Source: Steinernema hermaphroditum | Lineage: Eukaryota; Nematoda; Chromadorea; Rhabditida; Steinernematidae | Direction: 5' to 3' | NCBI GenBank assembly: GCA_030435675.1 | Contig: CM059625.1 | Coordinates: 13,206,001 to 13,270,000 of the forward strand | Length of the DNA: 64,000 nt | In this document: positions 47,513 through 59,885 of the stretch, piece after piece | Layout: every line of letters starts with the position of its first letter | Numbering within the stretch: position 1 is the first letter of the stretch | The notes under the pieces: generated by a model | The model's input: the letters and a program-made list of their open reading frames with translations, nothing else | The model's database searches: none | What the model was told of the DNA's origin: nothing | Translations under genes and position numbers: made by a program

Positions 47513-50500
47513 ATGATAGCGACGTTGGCGTCTTGTTCCAAAGATGGCAGCTCTTGTCTGAATCCGATCACGTTCACCGATCAGCATGGCAACGCCGTCA
47601 TGGATCGGATGCGCTACCAGCGAGCCTGTGGTCGCTTCTGCGATGTGAGCCTGATGGTGAAAGAACGCCAGTTCGGGGCACATCGCAATATTCTTGCTGC
47701 CTGCAGTCCCTATTTTGATTCGATTCTCATCCATAACAAGGTTGTAAAGGAAAAGGTTGGTTCTCTCTAATTCAGCTCTTAGCTGACGGTGACATACATT
47801 CAGGTAGTCGTGAACTGTCAAAATCCAACCGTCTTTGAGCTTTTGCTGAACTACATGTACAGTGGCAGCGTTGTCATCGACAGAAGCAGCGTTGCCGAAC
47901 TGCTGAAGCTGGCCAACAACTTTCTCATCGTTAGGCTCAAGAATTACTGCGCAGAATATCTAGATCGATGTATGGATGCGGCGAATTGTCTGTCAGTAAA
48001 GCGCCTAGCTTCCAAATACAACATGCCGGCACTCCTAAAAAATGCTGCCGAATTTTTCGAACTAAATCTCAACAAATGCCTTCTTGAAAGCGTCGACATC
48101 TTAGATCACGAGCTGATCGATCTGAAGGCCATTGTAGAAGATCCGAAGCGGGTCGGTAAAATCCAAGTCGATACTCATTTGAAGTTGATCGCCCGATGGG
48201 TCAGCCACAAGGTCGCGCAGAGGGAAACCTATTTCAAAGAACTTCTCGAAGGTTGCGACCTCTCGTTGGTAGCAGGCCAGACTCTCGAGAATCTCCTCGA
48301 TTACCTCCCATTGTTCACCGACTCACAACTGTGCCGATTCATCCTGCTCCGAGAAATGTGAGTACTTCGCCTGGCTTACCTTTTGCAATTTAAAACCGTG
48401 ATAGGAAGGCGTCGAGGCGAGGAATGCAGAAGTATGAAGCTCAATATATAAATCTCTGTGCCAAGTACGACACCGACGGATCGTTCGGAGAATTCAACAC
48501 TTCCAGCGACCCAGACATTTCCATGGACTCCATACATCACGAGGGGCGTCGAAATCAATCTCTCCCACCCGAAATGTCTGATTACATGTCAGATGCAGAT
48601 CACATAAACGACGAACTCGAGGTAGCGTAATGTCAATTGCCACGCCTAACAGAAAACTTATAGGGGCACTCCTCGGATCCCGGAGAAGATATGGATGAAG
48701 GACGTCCGTCGCTAAAACTTAAAATCCAGCTTGGAGGTAATCCTACATCAAATCGGAAGAACAGACTTCTTGGTTTGTAACGACGTGCCCAATCATTAAC
48801 CGATAATTACAGGAAAAAACGGAACGGATCTACATAAGCTTTACCGTAAGACCGTATCGGCCGCATCGAAGAGACGTGGACGCCCTCCCAAAATTCGACC
48901 TGAAGTGATTGAGGAGGCTCCTCCCTCTGGAAACGAGTCGGAAGGCGACCTAGAACCCGAAAGCGCCTTCTATGAGCTCGGAGATGATCAGACACAGCCA
49001 GTGGTTGGTGCTCGTGTTCAGCGGCAATCAAGTGCAGCTTCTTTTTAGGAGTTCGAAGAAGAAGAAGAATTCGATCCTGAAACTGTTCTCGACGAGAGCG
49101 ATAGCGAGCAGGTTGAGTTAACCGCAGAACCTAGTTCACAACCAGACACTGAGGTTCGTTCACTTGGAGTAGTTCCTCTTTAGAACTGTTTGCTTTCAGG
49201 AACAACATCAGTTCTTTTGTCCACATTGCGTTTTCAAAACAAATGTGGCCTCGAGGTTGGTTCGCCACGCGGCTCGTCATTCGAGGAACATTCTCTATGT
49301 CTGCAACATTTGTCAGTTTGAGAACAGATGGAATAAGAAGTTTTACGAACACATGAGAGCACACTTTGAGGTAATTACTACAACGATTGTCATGGCAGTC
49401 AAAATTGCGAGATCCGGCTGAAATGACTTCAGCAACTATATCATAAGACTTTAGTCTGAAACACTGATAACTGCTCCCCTTATATTCGTTAATTTCAGGG
49501 TCCACCTTTCCAATGCGAAATATGCGAGTTCAAGGCGGCCCGTATACAAACACTACTGTCGCATCGACTTACACACAGTAACCTTTCGGCATCGATATCT
49601 CTATTAACTTAAACATTCAGGCGACGACAAGCCGTACAAGTGTCCTGAATGCACTCTACGATGTCGAACGAAGAACAATATGGTGATACATCATCGAGTT
49701 CACACTGGAGAAAAGCCTTTCAAGTGTCCCCACTGCGAGAAGATGTTCGCCATGAAGTCGAATCTCGACCAGCATGTCGCTTCACACTCGGACGACAGGT
49801 GAGTGCCGACGTTCCGATGTTGGCTCTGACTTCTTCGTGTATTAGGCCTTTCACGTGCGATATTTGCAACTTTACGACAAAGTACCAGAGCCATTTGATC
49901 TCTCACCGGCGTGTGCACACCGGTGATCTCTTCCACTGCCACTATCATGGATGCAACTACTCCTCGCCAAAGAAAAGCCAATTGGCCGCTCATCTACGGA
50001 CTCATCTGGCCGTTCGATCGCACCAGTGCAAAATCTGTAACCGATCCTTTATCGAAAAGTCGCATCTAGTGCGTCACGAGCGCATCCACCTCGAAGACAA
50101 GCCTTTCAAGTGCGACAACTGCGACTACGCTTCGTCTCGACGTGACAAGCTGAAGGAGCACATCCAGAAGCACCACAACGCTGCCACCAGTCAGAAACAG
50201 CATCGTAGACGCTACCGCAGGGCAAAGCAGCTCGCACAGCTAACGGAGCAACAGACGAAGGTTCGTGATGATTATGTATCACGAGTGCATTTACCATTTA
50301 GACGCCAATGAAGCAACCTGTGGACCTTGCGGCCATAGGCTTCCGACCCATAAATGAAAATGAATTTCCCGAGACAAATGCCACAACCCCCGCCCCTCCG
50401 AGATTCGCTCCAACTGCCCGTCTCGATGTGAACAGCTTCCCCTCGCTAGCTGTGCCTTCCACGAGTGGTTTAACCAGACCCTCATCGGCGATTCAAACAT

Positions 50501-50826
50501 CAAACGTCACACATCCAAATGTCAGCCCTTCACGTAGTCTCAACGTCAACCTCAATGTCAACCTGGGCAACAGCGTCATCGACACACCTTCGGATTCACT
50601 TGTTACCCCTATACCAAGAAGTCCTCAGTCGTTCACACAGGGTGTCGGAAGCGAATACTTCATCACCGACGCTCAGGCACTGGAGGCACAACGACCCATG
50701 AGTCTTCCTCCGTATTCGAACAACCAATCAAGTCAGCAGCAGCAGTTCCACTTACAGCAGCAAATCCAACCTCCCCAAAGCGTCAACAACCACGGAGTGA
50801 ACGGAAATTGGTTCGGCAGCTTTTGA
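47513..50826 (+). CDS. BTB domain protein with AT-hook-like motif and nine C2H2 zinc fingers
   Basis: Eleven exons (47513-47755, 47804-48357, 48405-48621, 48664-48736, 48813-49000, 49049-49153, 49200-49370, 49499-49577, 49621-49798, 49846-50260, 50302-50826) give 915 residues. The N-terminal BTB/POZ domain contains [29 protein letters not shown] split by a 48-nt intron and [12 protein letters not shown]; a helical BACK-like region follows. The middle is acidic and Ser-rich with an AT-hook-like core, KRRGRPPK. Nine C2H2 fingers follow, starting [48 protein letters not shown] and FKCDNC, several linked by TGEKP-like joints. The C-terminus is a disordered Gln/Ser/Asn/Pro tail. The layout is that of a ZBTB-type DNA-binding regulator acting in the nucleus as a dimer. 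I cannot name an orthologue. AATAAA lies at 50844-50849. Confidence 0.9.
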
Positions 50827-50843
50827 TCAAAATTCATTACATA

Positions 50844-50849
50844 AATAAA
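50844..50849 (+). terminator. AATAAA polyadenylation signal of the BTB zinc-finger gene
   Basis: Canonical AATAAA 18 nt after the stop codon. Confidence 0.75.
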
Positions 50850-51104
50850 CTTTATACCAATATCAGTGTTGTCACGCAGGAATTTCTGGCCTCACAGAAA
50901 TACACTCTAGGAAACGGTTAAAACAAACAACACCGGATCCGACTGAACGCAGAGAACTTGTACAGAAGCGCTTTGGTTATCACACGAATGAAGAGGTTTG
51001 TAGCCCGAAGTGGCCACTTTCAAGGCATATTTTTAAAGGAACGTTTATGGTTTGCGCAGAAATTGAGACAGACAGTTCAGCCAAATGTAGACACGCGATC
51101 CTAC

Positions 51105-51213
51105 TAGACAGTCTAAAATTTTTTAGACGATTCGGCGTTAGTAGACAGCCTGCCGCAGACAATCTAGCGAATAGACTGACTGCTGTCTAGAACAGTCGTT
51201 TGCAGCTGTCTAC
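51105..51213. repeat. Inverted repeat cluster built on TAGACAG/CTGTCTA
   Basis: A perfect stem GTCTAAAA (51111-51118) / TTTTAGAC (51121-51128) is followed by a longer imperfect fold-back. The arm at 51141-51166 begins GTAGACAGC and ends TCTAG; it resembles the reverse complement of 51187-51213. Several further AGACAG or CTGTCT words lie within 60 bp either side. It could be a fold-back transposon remnant or a structured transcript. Confidence 0.6.
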
Positions 51214-51670
51214 GTCTGTTGCAGTGTCTGAATTGTCGATTTTTTTTGTATTTTTATTTTATTCCTTCTTTGTATGCTGGCCTTTATTTTCGCGGTTGGG
51301 GATTTTGTCTCTGGCATTTCCATCGGCATACGCCTTCACTGTGTTGTGTGTACCAAAAAGAACGTACGATGCCGGGAAATATATTTGCATTGTTGAAAAT
51401 GTTTATTTTCCTGTTGGGAAGGGAGGAATGTGCTCATTTCGACTTTTTTGTTTTTTTTTCTGAAAACACAAGGTAAAGGGGTAGAGAGGATGATGTTTAC
51501 CGTCACATTCGAAACTCCCGCTTGCGCCTGAATGAGTCCCGAGTTCATAAACGTCGCATGGAGATGGCCGTTTGCTGTCGTGGCAATGTCGGACGCTTGG
51601 GCGGGCCGCGGGTTATCATGATTTCGTTCAGTTTGTTGTGAATTTACTGACAGATGCACATTAATTTCGA

Positions 51671-51679
51671 TTTTTTCAG
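51671..51679 (+). promoter_or_regulatory. Splice acceptor abutting the ribophorin start
   Basis: TTTTTTCAG ends immediately before the ATG at 51680, so the start codon is the first codon of the exon. Either trans-splicing or a 5'-UTR intron would explain it. Confidence 0.55.
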
Positions 51680-53263
51680 ATGCGTTTGGCTTGGGTGTTT
51701 CCGGTGCTTCTGTGCTGCGCCCTCAGCAGCGCCATTTCCGTGCCAAAGGGTGTCTCGATCACATCGGCCACGAGAAAAGTTGATATTTCTTCACAAGTTG
51801 TGAAGGTTTCCACCGATTTTGTATTGCAAAACAACGGTGACGCCGAATTGACGTCGTTCATCTACGCTATTCCGAGCTCTGAAGCTGATCATGTAGCAAT
51901 TGTCTCCGCTTCTCAGGGAAAGAATGGAAACGAACGTCTCAAGATCAATGTAGTAACTGTTGACGGAGCTTCCTCCGACTACGTGTACCATAAGATCGAT
52001 CTTGCCAAGGGAGTTGCTGTGAAAGGAAGTGGAGAACTGACTGTGTCACATGTTTCCACGAATTTGTTGAAGCCTTACCCCGCTGAAATCACTCAAGCTG
52101 AAAACCAGTATGTTTCCTACGATGTTACTTTGTAGTTTAATGTTGTAACTTGTTCAGGTTTGTTCTATTCAACGGTGACGCACATGTCGGAAGCGTTTAC
52201 GATATTGCGAAGGAGATTACTACTTTCCAGCTGACCGCAGATAGCGTTCTTTCTTTTACTGAGGTGCTGCCGTCTAAACGAACTGGAGATCGCATTACAT
52301 ATGGGCCTTACACCAACCAGAAGGCTTTCTCGTCTGCTCCCGTTACTATTCATTACGAGAACAACGCACCTTTTGTTGTTGCCGTTTCCCTGGAACGCAC
52401 TATCGAAGTTTCGCACTGGGGAAATATCGCCGTTGAAGAGAAGGTTGAATTGGTTCATAAGGGAGCCGTCTTGTCTGGTCCCTTCTCTCGTCTTGACTAT
52501 CAGCTGGATCGCCGCGGTTCCAAGCAGCCCGTTGTCAAGGCTTACAAGGTAGTTAATAGCAGTCCATTCAAATCTGTTATTTCCGCTTTTTAGACCCTTC
52601 TTCCTGGATCCGCCCGCGACATCTATTATCGTGATTTAATCGGAAATATTTCTACCTCCAGTGTTCGGAAGGTAGCTTCGAACGTTGAAGTCGAACTCCG
52701 TCCCCGTTTCCCGCTGTACGGAGGATGGAAAACCAATTACGTGCTTGGATACAACTTGCCTACTGCGGACTTCCTTTCTTCCAACGGCGATGAATTCCAT
52801 CTTCGTATGAAAGCTATCGACCGCATCTTCGAAAACGCGGTGATCGAGCACGCGACTGTCAAGATTATTCTACCTGAGGGAGCATCAAACATCAAGCTGG
52901 TGACGCCTTTCTCCGTCAAGCGCGCTCCGGATTCACTTCACTACACGTACCTTGATATTAGTGGTCGGCCTGTCATCACCTTTGAGAAGGACAACGTAGT
53001 GGAGAAGCACGGTCAGAAGTTCACGGTAAACCCCGCTTAAGACCTCTGCACAACTACAACCTTATACTTTCAGCTCAAATATCACTTCAGCAGCATGTAC
53101 ATTCTGAGGGAGCCATTCATCGTCGTTTCCGCATTCCTCCTTCTTTTCGTTGCTGTGATCGTTTACAGCCGGCTAGATTTCTCTCTTTCACCGGTAAGCT
53201 TTTTGATCCAAAACGTAATACGTAATTTTGATTTTTTTGTTGCAGGAACGTCGCCAAGATTAA
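51680..53263 (+). CDS. Ribophorin I / OST1, oligosaccharyltransferase subunit
   Basis: Five exons (51680-52107, 52158-52548, 52594-53025, 53074-53193, 53246-53263) give 462 residues, the family size. Exon 1 opens with a signal peptide (MRLAWVFPVLLCCALSSA). The lumenal domain has the ribophorin features: a beta-rich first half (IDLAKGVAVKGSGELTVSH), the RTIEVSHWGNIAVEE segment, ARDIYYRDLIGNISTS and LRPRFPLYGGWKTNYVLGY. A single membrane segment near the C-terminus (PFIVVSAFLLLFVAVIVYS) is followed by a short cytosolic tail. The protein is part of the ER complex that transfers glycans to Asn of nascent chains. The last exon codes only five residues (ERRQD). A polyadenylation signal lies at 53369-53374. 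Confidence 0.95.
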
Positions 53264-54268
53264 AACGCTCAGCTGTTGTTTGTATTTACTTTTAGTAATT
53301 TATTTAATAATTTTGTTTGGATCATTGCTGTCCTAGAAGGCGTTCTCGGGTGGTTTTGTTTGTTGTGTAATAAACTAATTTATTCACGTCGTGGTGTGTA
53401 TGTTTTTGGAATCTTCGTCGTCGATCTTTCTTCGCTGTTTCTCCACTACAGTGCTCGCAATCGGTATTTATGAATCTTGTTCGCTCCTTTTGACTACATC
53501 TGTCAATTGTTCATCTTCTTTTCTCGCGCACTTTTTCGATTTTCAATAAGGTTGACGTTTGCGTTTTATCAATTCCCTAACCATCGCGTCGTCTCTCTCC
53601 CACCCCTTTAGCAAGGAGCGCACACGATCAACTTTCTAAGCATAGTTGAAAGTTGAAAGTGAATTTCAGAAAGAAAAGCAGTGTGATGTTGCTGATCGAC
53701 TCGCGAATCAAACACAGATCCAGTGCTCGTCATAAGGTGGTTATTTTATATGCGCGTTATCCGCTTACATATCAGTTCGTTGTAGCGACGATCACGCCTT
53801 CTCATTTCGTTTTATCACTGTATTCCGGCGGGTTTTAATCGATAGGAGCGGAGACAGACCGATTGATAGGCGATCATTTGCCCTGTTCCGATCCGTCTGC
53901 TGCTAAAAGTGCGCCCTGTCGCGCCGATGGTGCAAACCGCAGTAGAGAAGTCGGTGTCCTTTCGCTGTCGAATGAATCTATCGCCCCTGTTCTCTCGTTA
54001 ACTTTTGCATTTTTGCTTTTTGTCTTCAACGTTGCTTGATCTTCAGGGAGCAAACTCTGACCACGCCGGATTCCGGCTCCAGTTGACGGCATTGGACTCA
54101 GGAGAAACAGCGCCAAGGTGTGAACGCCGCGGGAAGAAGTGATCGCCAGATCGGGCGCTGTCGGAGACAACGGGCTAGCTCGCACGGAAAGGAGGCAAGG
54201 GCGTCTCATCCACTCGCGCCCTTTCGACAAACAAGCACCACAGCTAGCGGCGTCTGCGCACGGCCGAC
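53264..54268. other. Intergenic region / likely 5' leader of Kidins220
   Basis: Holds the ribophorin AATAAA (53369-53374). A G/C-richer stretch from about 53900 to 54268 may be transcribed leader sequence. No supported coding exon. Confidence 0.45.
53369..53374 (+). terminator. AATAAA polyadenylation signal of the ribophorin I gene
   Basis: Canonical AATAAA about 105 nt after the stop codon. Confidence 0.65.
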
Positions 54269-57200
54269 ATGTGGAGGGAAGCCGCTGCGTCGGCGTTCAG
54301 TGTGGCATCGGCCATACCAGATATGGACTCGGCTGGGAACGTTTCCGATGTTTTTGAAAACGTGGAAGCCGGCGAGTCCACAGGTTTGTTGGCGCTCGGT
54401 CCAGCGCTCATCTCGTCAGCTAGGAACGCGGTAAACATGCCCATATCTTCGAGCATTGTTCATTTGTGCCGTTTGCAGAATGGAGAGTCGCTGCTTATGG
54501 TATGCGCACGCTGCGGCCATACCGACATGGCGCGGCTAATCCTGGCCGACTCGGAAATCGACGATACCGACAATGTCAGTCCATCTTTTCGAGATACGTG
54601 TTACGGTAAATTGTTTGAAGGATGGCTGGAGTGCCCTGCTCAACGCTGCTCACAAAGGATACGTCCAAATCGTACGGCTTCTTTTGGAAGCTGGTTCCGC
54701 CGTCGATCAAACAGACCTTGTAGGTTCATTTTGTCGGATGCCAATTAATACTGCCTACTTTCAGATGGGATGGACAGCCCTCATGTGGGCAGTCTACAAA
54801 AATCACTTACCCGTTGTCGAGATTCTTCTTGACTATACCGCCCACGTCAATATGATCGATGAGGAAGACGGACTCACTCCGCTGATTGTTGCGGCTGGTC
54901 GAGGATTCACTGATGTTGTCCAGAGGCTTCTGAATGCGGACGCGCAGGTGAGGTTTTGAATTCCAAAGGATAAAGTCAAAATAACACGTAATCGCCCCTT
55001 CCCACTGCGCCATGGAGACGCAGCAGAATATAACTATACCATCACGGCGTTTTTTAACTGCTTTATAAGAATGTTTCTCATGACCGTGTTGAGATCTAAC
55101 CACTGAACCCCAGTTTAATTGCAAAAGTGCAAAAAACATTAGGATGTCACTCATCAAAGTGACCTAGAGCAAAAATAACACATGATCGCGCCGACAACTA
55201 ATTATCTGCCTTTTGTTAGTTTCGGTTAATGATTGAGTTGTCCCCTGGTCTCCCGTAGGCTTATGCTCTGCAGAAGAAAACGGCTTGCTCCACCGACACC
55301 CGTAAGCATACGTGCATTTTGGAATTTTTTCCTTTCTACCCATTACCAGACAGTCGCGCGCAGACAAATCTGGAGGGCCCGTAGCTCAGTTAGGCAGAAG
55401 GTGTGGCAGCATGCGGTCGGTTCCCCGCTCGCTCGTGGTGTCTACTCTGTTTTCACGGATCGGCTAGTCTGGAGCAGCGCGGGAGTGGAGCAGGTGGAGC
55501 AACTAAGCGGCGGAGCAGTCCCGAAATCTCGACCGGTCTAGTAGTATCAGGTGAGATTAAATGTAATTTTTGAAACAGGGGGAAGAGTCAGGGGGCCAAC
55601 TCAACCGTTGCCAAAAAACCTTATTAGTGAATCAAACCTTATTATGCATTTATGTGTTTTAGGTGAATGCTTGTGATAAGTTCGGAAGTACCGCCCTCAT
55701 CTGGGCATCCAGAAAAGGTCATCTTCCTGTGGTTGAGCTTCTCCTGAATAACGGCGCGGAACTGGATGCGGTTGGAATGTACTCGTCCACAGCACTTATG
55801 CTAGCCACGAAAGGTAACTACATCAGCGTCGTTGAAGCAATCTTGGCGCGAGAACCAAACGTTAATGTTGTCGACAACGTAAGTATTTGAAGTTCGAACC
55901 GTTTTAAATGCAATGTTAAGAACGGCTTGTCAGCGCTGGGAATGGCTGCCCGTGAAGGATACGCTGAGATCGCTGAAGCCCTTATCCACTCCGGTTCATT
56001 CGTTAATTTGGTGGACAGAGTAGGCCAACATAATGTGAAGATTCTGTATCTTCCCTCTTGTTTAGTTCGGAAATTCGATTTTGGCGAGTGCTGTAAGGAG
56101 CGGAAATGCGAACATTGTACGGATGCTTCTCGACAAGTACGCCGATGTGAACGCTCGGGACTCGGAGAACCGTACCGCTCTTCACTTGGCTATCGACAAA
56201 TCGTACATGGACATGGTTCTTGTCCTGCTCGAGAAAAAGCCGAATTTGGAGCTGAAGAACAAGGTGAGCTGAAAAACAGAAGGAAAGTGTGTGATATGAT
56301 GGCTTTTCTTACAGGATGGCGAAACCGCTCTTCTAAGAGCGGTGAAGAGTCGGCATGTCGCCCTTTGCCAGCTTTTGGTCAATGCAGGTTCGAAGATTTC
56401 GGCGACGGATAACGCAGGCGACAACGCCCTCCATCTCGCTCTCCGCGCTCGTTCGCGTCGACTCACTCAGATCCTCCTCGCGAATCCCAGTGATTCCCGA
56501 CTTTTGTATCGTCCAAACAAGTTGGGGCAAACACCATATTCCATTGATCAGGCAAACCCTCAACCCATCATCCCGCTCATATTTGGACCTGTCGACTCTG
56601 AACTTCACATGGACACGATGCTAGGCTACGATGTCTACAGTAACGTGTTGGCCGACATCGTATGCGAACCGAATCTCACGCTTCCACTTACGGTTGGTCT
56701 CTACGCGAAGTGGGGATCGGGAAAATCGCTGCTGCTGTCGAAGATGAAAGACGCCATGAAGAGTTTTTCGAGGAGTTGGCTGGACGGCGTGGAACTTAGA
56801 TGGTCTTGGAGTCTCATTTTCTTCATGCTCGTATCCTGCTCACTTTTTACTTTGATTTGTATTACGATTCTATCCGCATTTAACAACAGTGGCAGCGAAA
56901 TACTGCCAGCCGCTATTGGTTTGGGAGCTGCCATTTTCCTCATTTTGGCGGGAGCTTACGGTATGTTTAGAATTGATCTCTCGAACATTTATGTTTTTTA
57001 GGTTTCATTTATTACGGAAGCGAGATTAAAATGTGGAGTAGTTCCATCCGTGCCGCTAGGCACATGGCCCGTGCCATCGCGAGAATTAAGTTGGTACTGA
57101 GCGTTATAACAGTTCATGCGCCTTCGCGCAAAGACAAGGATCTGGCAACTTGTCCTGTCAGGTGAGTACATCCTCGTTAAACTGTAATTGCAAGCTTCGT

Positions 57201-59885
57201 TTTAGCTTCCTGTTTGCCGACTACCACCGGTTGTCGTCCATTGGAGGCGAACAAGCTCTCGCAAAGATCGTGACCACCTTATTCGAAGCTGCAGAAAATC
57301 ACTATGGCACTTTTGCTGTTAGGATTTTCACCGCGCTTAGGTCTTCTTCAGGTTGGACACTTCCAATTTACGTTTCGTGATCGCTTCACCTACTTACAGG
57401 ACAGTCAGCAGATTCAAAGCTTCGACGAATGTGTGGGATTCCAGTTGTTCTTCACACCGTTATTTCTCTGATTTCACTCTGTGTCTCTCTTATTTTGCTC
57501 ACTCACTATTTGCTCAACAAAAAGCAGGCAGAGCCTCCAACCAAGTATGTTTTTCACATTTACGGTATTATGACATTTGCGTTTTGTGTACTGGACAATC
57601 GCGTGCCGGATAGTTGTGCACTATGTGTACTCCGTTATTGGGATGGTCCATACAAGCCCAGTTGACTCGGCTGTACAAATATCCGGCTGTTCGGTACACA
57701 AAGGGCATAACACCCGCATTTACAGTATTAAAAATGCCGTTTTCAGTTATCTGGTAGCAGCCCTAGTTTTGCTCGTCATCTTCGTAGCTACGATTATGAT
57801 GCCCATCTACATTTTCCTGTTCCACGTTACCACTAATGTACCGAAACGGCAAATCAATTCGGCGGCGCTCAATGTCCAGAAGCTGCGATTCGAGGGCTTT
57901 ATGCAGAAAATGCAGCAACAAGTTGATCTACTCACCGACACAATCCACAGCCTGGACGCATTCACGCGCAGTCAGACGCGTTTGCTGGTCGTGGTTGACG
58001 GTTTGGACAATTGTGAGCAGCAGAAGATGGTTCAGGCCCTGGATGCTTTGGATCTCCTCTTTTCCTCTCGTCCAAACCGTCCATTCATCGTCACTCTAGC
58101 AATTGACCCTCACATCATTATTTCCGCCATCAACCACAACATGAAGAGCGCCCTGAGCGGAACCGAACTCACAGGATACGACTACCTTCAGAACATCGTC
58201 AACATGCCCTTCTACCTGCATAACTCTGCGCTCCGTCAACTGCAAAACAATTTGAGGGAAAAACGAGAAAGTCTCGCCGAGTGGAAGGAACGATTCCGAC
58301 GTCAAGATACATTCCACGGATCGCATCTCTCGCTACGCGACCACAGCGCTGGCGACGCGAGATACCGAAAATCGACGGGCGTCGGTGTTCTCGGGACTCG
58401 AAATCTCGGCTACAGTCTGCTTAACGACGACTACTTCTCAAACATGAATCCTCGAGCCATGAAGCGGATAGTGAACGCCCTCACACTGACTGGCCGTTTG
58501 ATGCGGTCCTTTGAAATCGAGTTCTCCTGGCTCACATTGGGTCACTGGGTGAGCTTGATCGAACAGTGGCCCTTCAGAATGAGCTGGCTCATAGACCGAG
58601 CCTCCGACCTATCGAATGACTCATTCTCGCTCGCGCAAGTCTATTACCAACTGAAAGAAGAAATCCCAAAACGTGATACGCTCGGCGAACTTGACCGAAA
58701 TGCCGACAATTTCGAAGCGTTTCTGGAAAGAGCGTGTATCAGTGGCTCTGAGATGCTTACAATTGGTCATGTGAAGCGTTTCGTCCCTTGCACTTCGAAC
58801 TTGGATCCGTATTTACGAAAGCTGATCAGAGGTAATAGCGAGTACTGCCAACTTTTTAATGTGCCTCTGTTCCAGAGCGAAGAGGAGACATGGAACCAAC
58901 GAAGCTACATCCTGTTCCAACGGCTCCGGGCTCTCTGACCCCGGGCAGTATTGTCACTGGACCAGCCCGTTATCTGTTTGGCGACGATGCCGCTTGGACG
59001 TGTATAGAAGTTCCGCTTGTGGAGATGAAAATCGACGACATCGTCGAGCTAGTTGCCAAGTTGGACATTCCACTGGAACGCATGAACGCATTGCTCGCGT
59101 TCATCAGATCGCTCAACCTGAACGGACTCGTTCTGCAAACGTGCGATCTCGAGGAGCTGCATCGGTCACTTCGCGTAAGTCTCACCAACATGCTGGATTA
59201 ACTGGTCGGAATCGGTGTTTCAGATGAGTCTAGGTGACTGGACGCTTTTGAAACTGTTGATAGAGACACTTCGTACATTTGTGCCATTCACTTCGGGTTC
59301 CCATCGCAAACAAACGGGTACTACTGTCATCCTTCAGCAGACGAATTCGATGTCATCTCTGCAAGACTCACGAAGAAAGTTGACCTCTCAAAATGAAATC
59401 GAAAGTGATCATCAGTGGCTGATGGAAAGTCTGCAGAGTATGGATGCTATCCAGGTAGAGGACGGACTGGTCGACGCAGACGGCTCGTTGAAGTCTTCGA
59501 AGATCCGGTTTGAAGAAACTGGCGATGACGACCGGGCTTCAGAAGCAGATAGCACCGAGTCCATGTTCGGGTCGCAAGAGAACCTTCTAGAGTCGCCTTC
59601 GATCGATGTTCGACGACAGACTGGAACCAGGTTTTAAAGCGATTTTAGCAGCAGACTCTGGTAATTGGTAATTTCAGGGAAGATATGATGAAGCGTATGA
59701 GGCTCGACTCCACTCAAGTCCCTGAAGAGCTGTCGACATCTCTTTTACGACGCTCGACGGGAGTCCGGCGTCAGACGAGCGTGGCCAGCGAGGCTGACGA
59801 GAATCAAGTGACCGTGCAGAGGCGACGTGTGGGAGAGTCCGAAAAACCCGACCTACGCAATATCTTCAACAACGGCAATGTCTAG
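54269..59885 (+). CDS. kdin-1: Kidins220/ARMS-like ankyrin-repeat KAP P-loop NTPase scaffold
   Basis: Fifteen exons: 54269-54430, 54479-54574, 54621-54719, 54765-54947, 55663-55878, 55921-56019, 56066-56263, 56315-56960, 57002-57161, 57206-57351, 57400-57544, 57747-58831, 58876-59174, 59224-59630, 59678-59885. They give about 1382 residues. Ankyrin repeats (about 55-420) show the core in DGWSALLNAAHKG, MGWTALMWAVYKN, FGSTALIWASRKG, NGLSALGMAAREG. The KAP NTPase domain follows, with Walker A GLYAKWGSGKSLLL near residue 482 and a Walker B-like LLVVVDGLDNC near 797. Four membrane segments lie inside it, as in KAP family proteins: two in exon 8, one in exon 11, one at the start of exon 12. A SAM-like helical region (LNGLVLQTCDLEELHRSL...LGDWTLL) and a Ser/Asp/Arg-rich tail end it. 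In vertebrates it scaffolds neurotrophin receptor signalling. The exon 12 acceptor is ambiguous: 57726 and 57747 both keep frame and differ by seven residues. The start could be the next Met (MDSAGN). Confidence 0.92.
55375..55430 (+). pseudogene. tRNA-like relic in a Kidins220 intron
   Basis: GGGCCCGTAGCTCAGTTAGGCA (in 55375-55396) has the layout of a tRNA 5' half: a 7-nt acceptor strand, TA, the D-stem GCTC and a box A sequence (TAGCTCAGTTAGG). The expected D-stem partner, anticodon arm and T-arm are not recognisable. Only a partial box B-like GGTTCCCC occurs at 55419-55426. It could be a decayed tRNA or the head of a tRNA-derived SINE. Confidence 0.4.

Larger units (their letters stand above)
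50850..51679. other. Intergenic region with a fold-back repeat
   Basis: Apart from the inverted repeat cluster at 51105-51213 and the acceptor before the ribophorin start, nothing is recognised. Confidence 0.5.
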
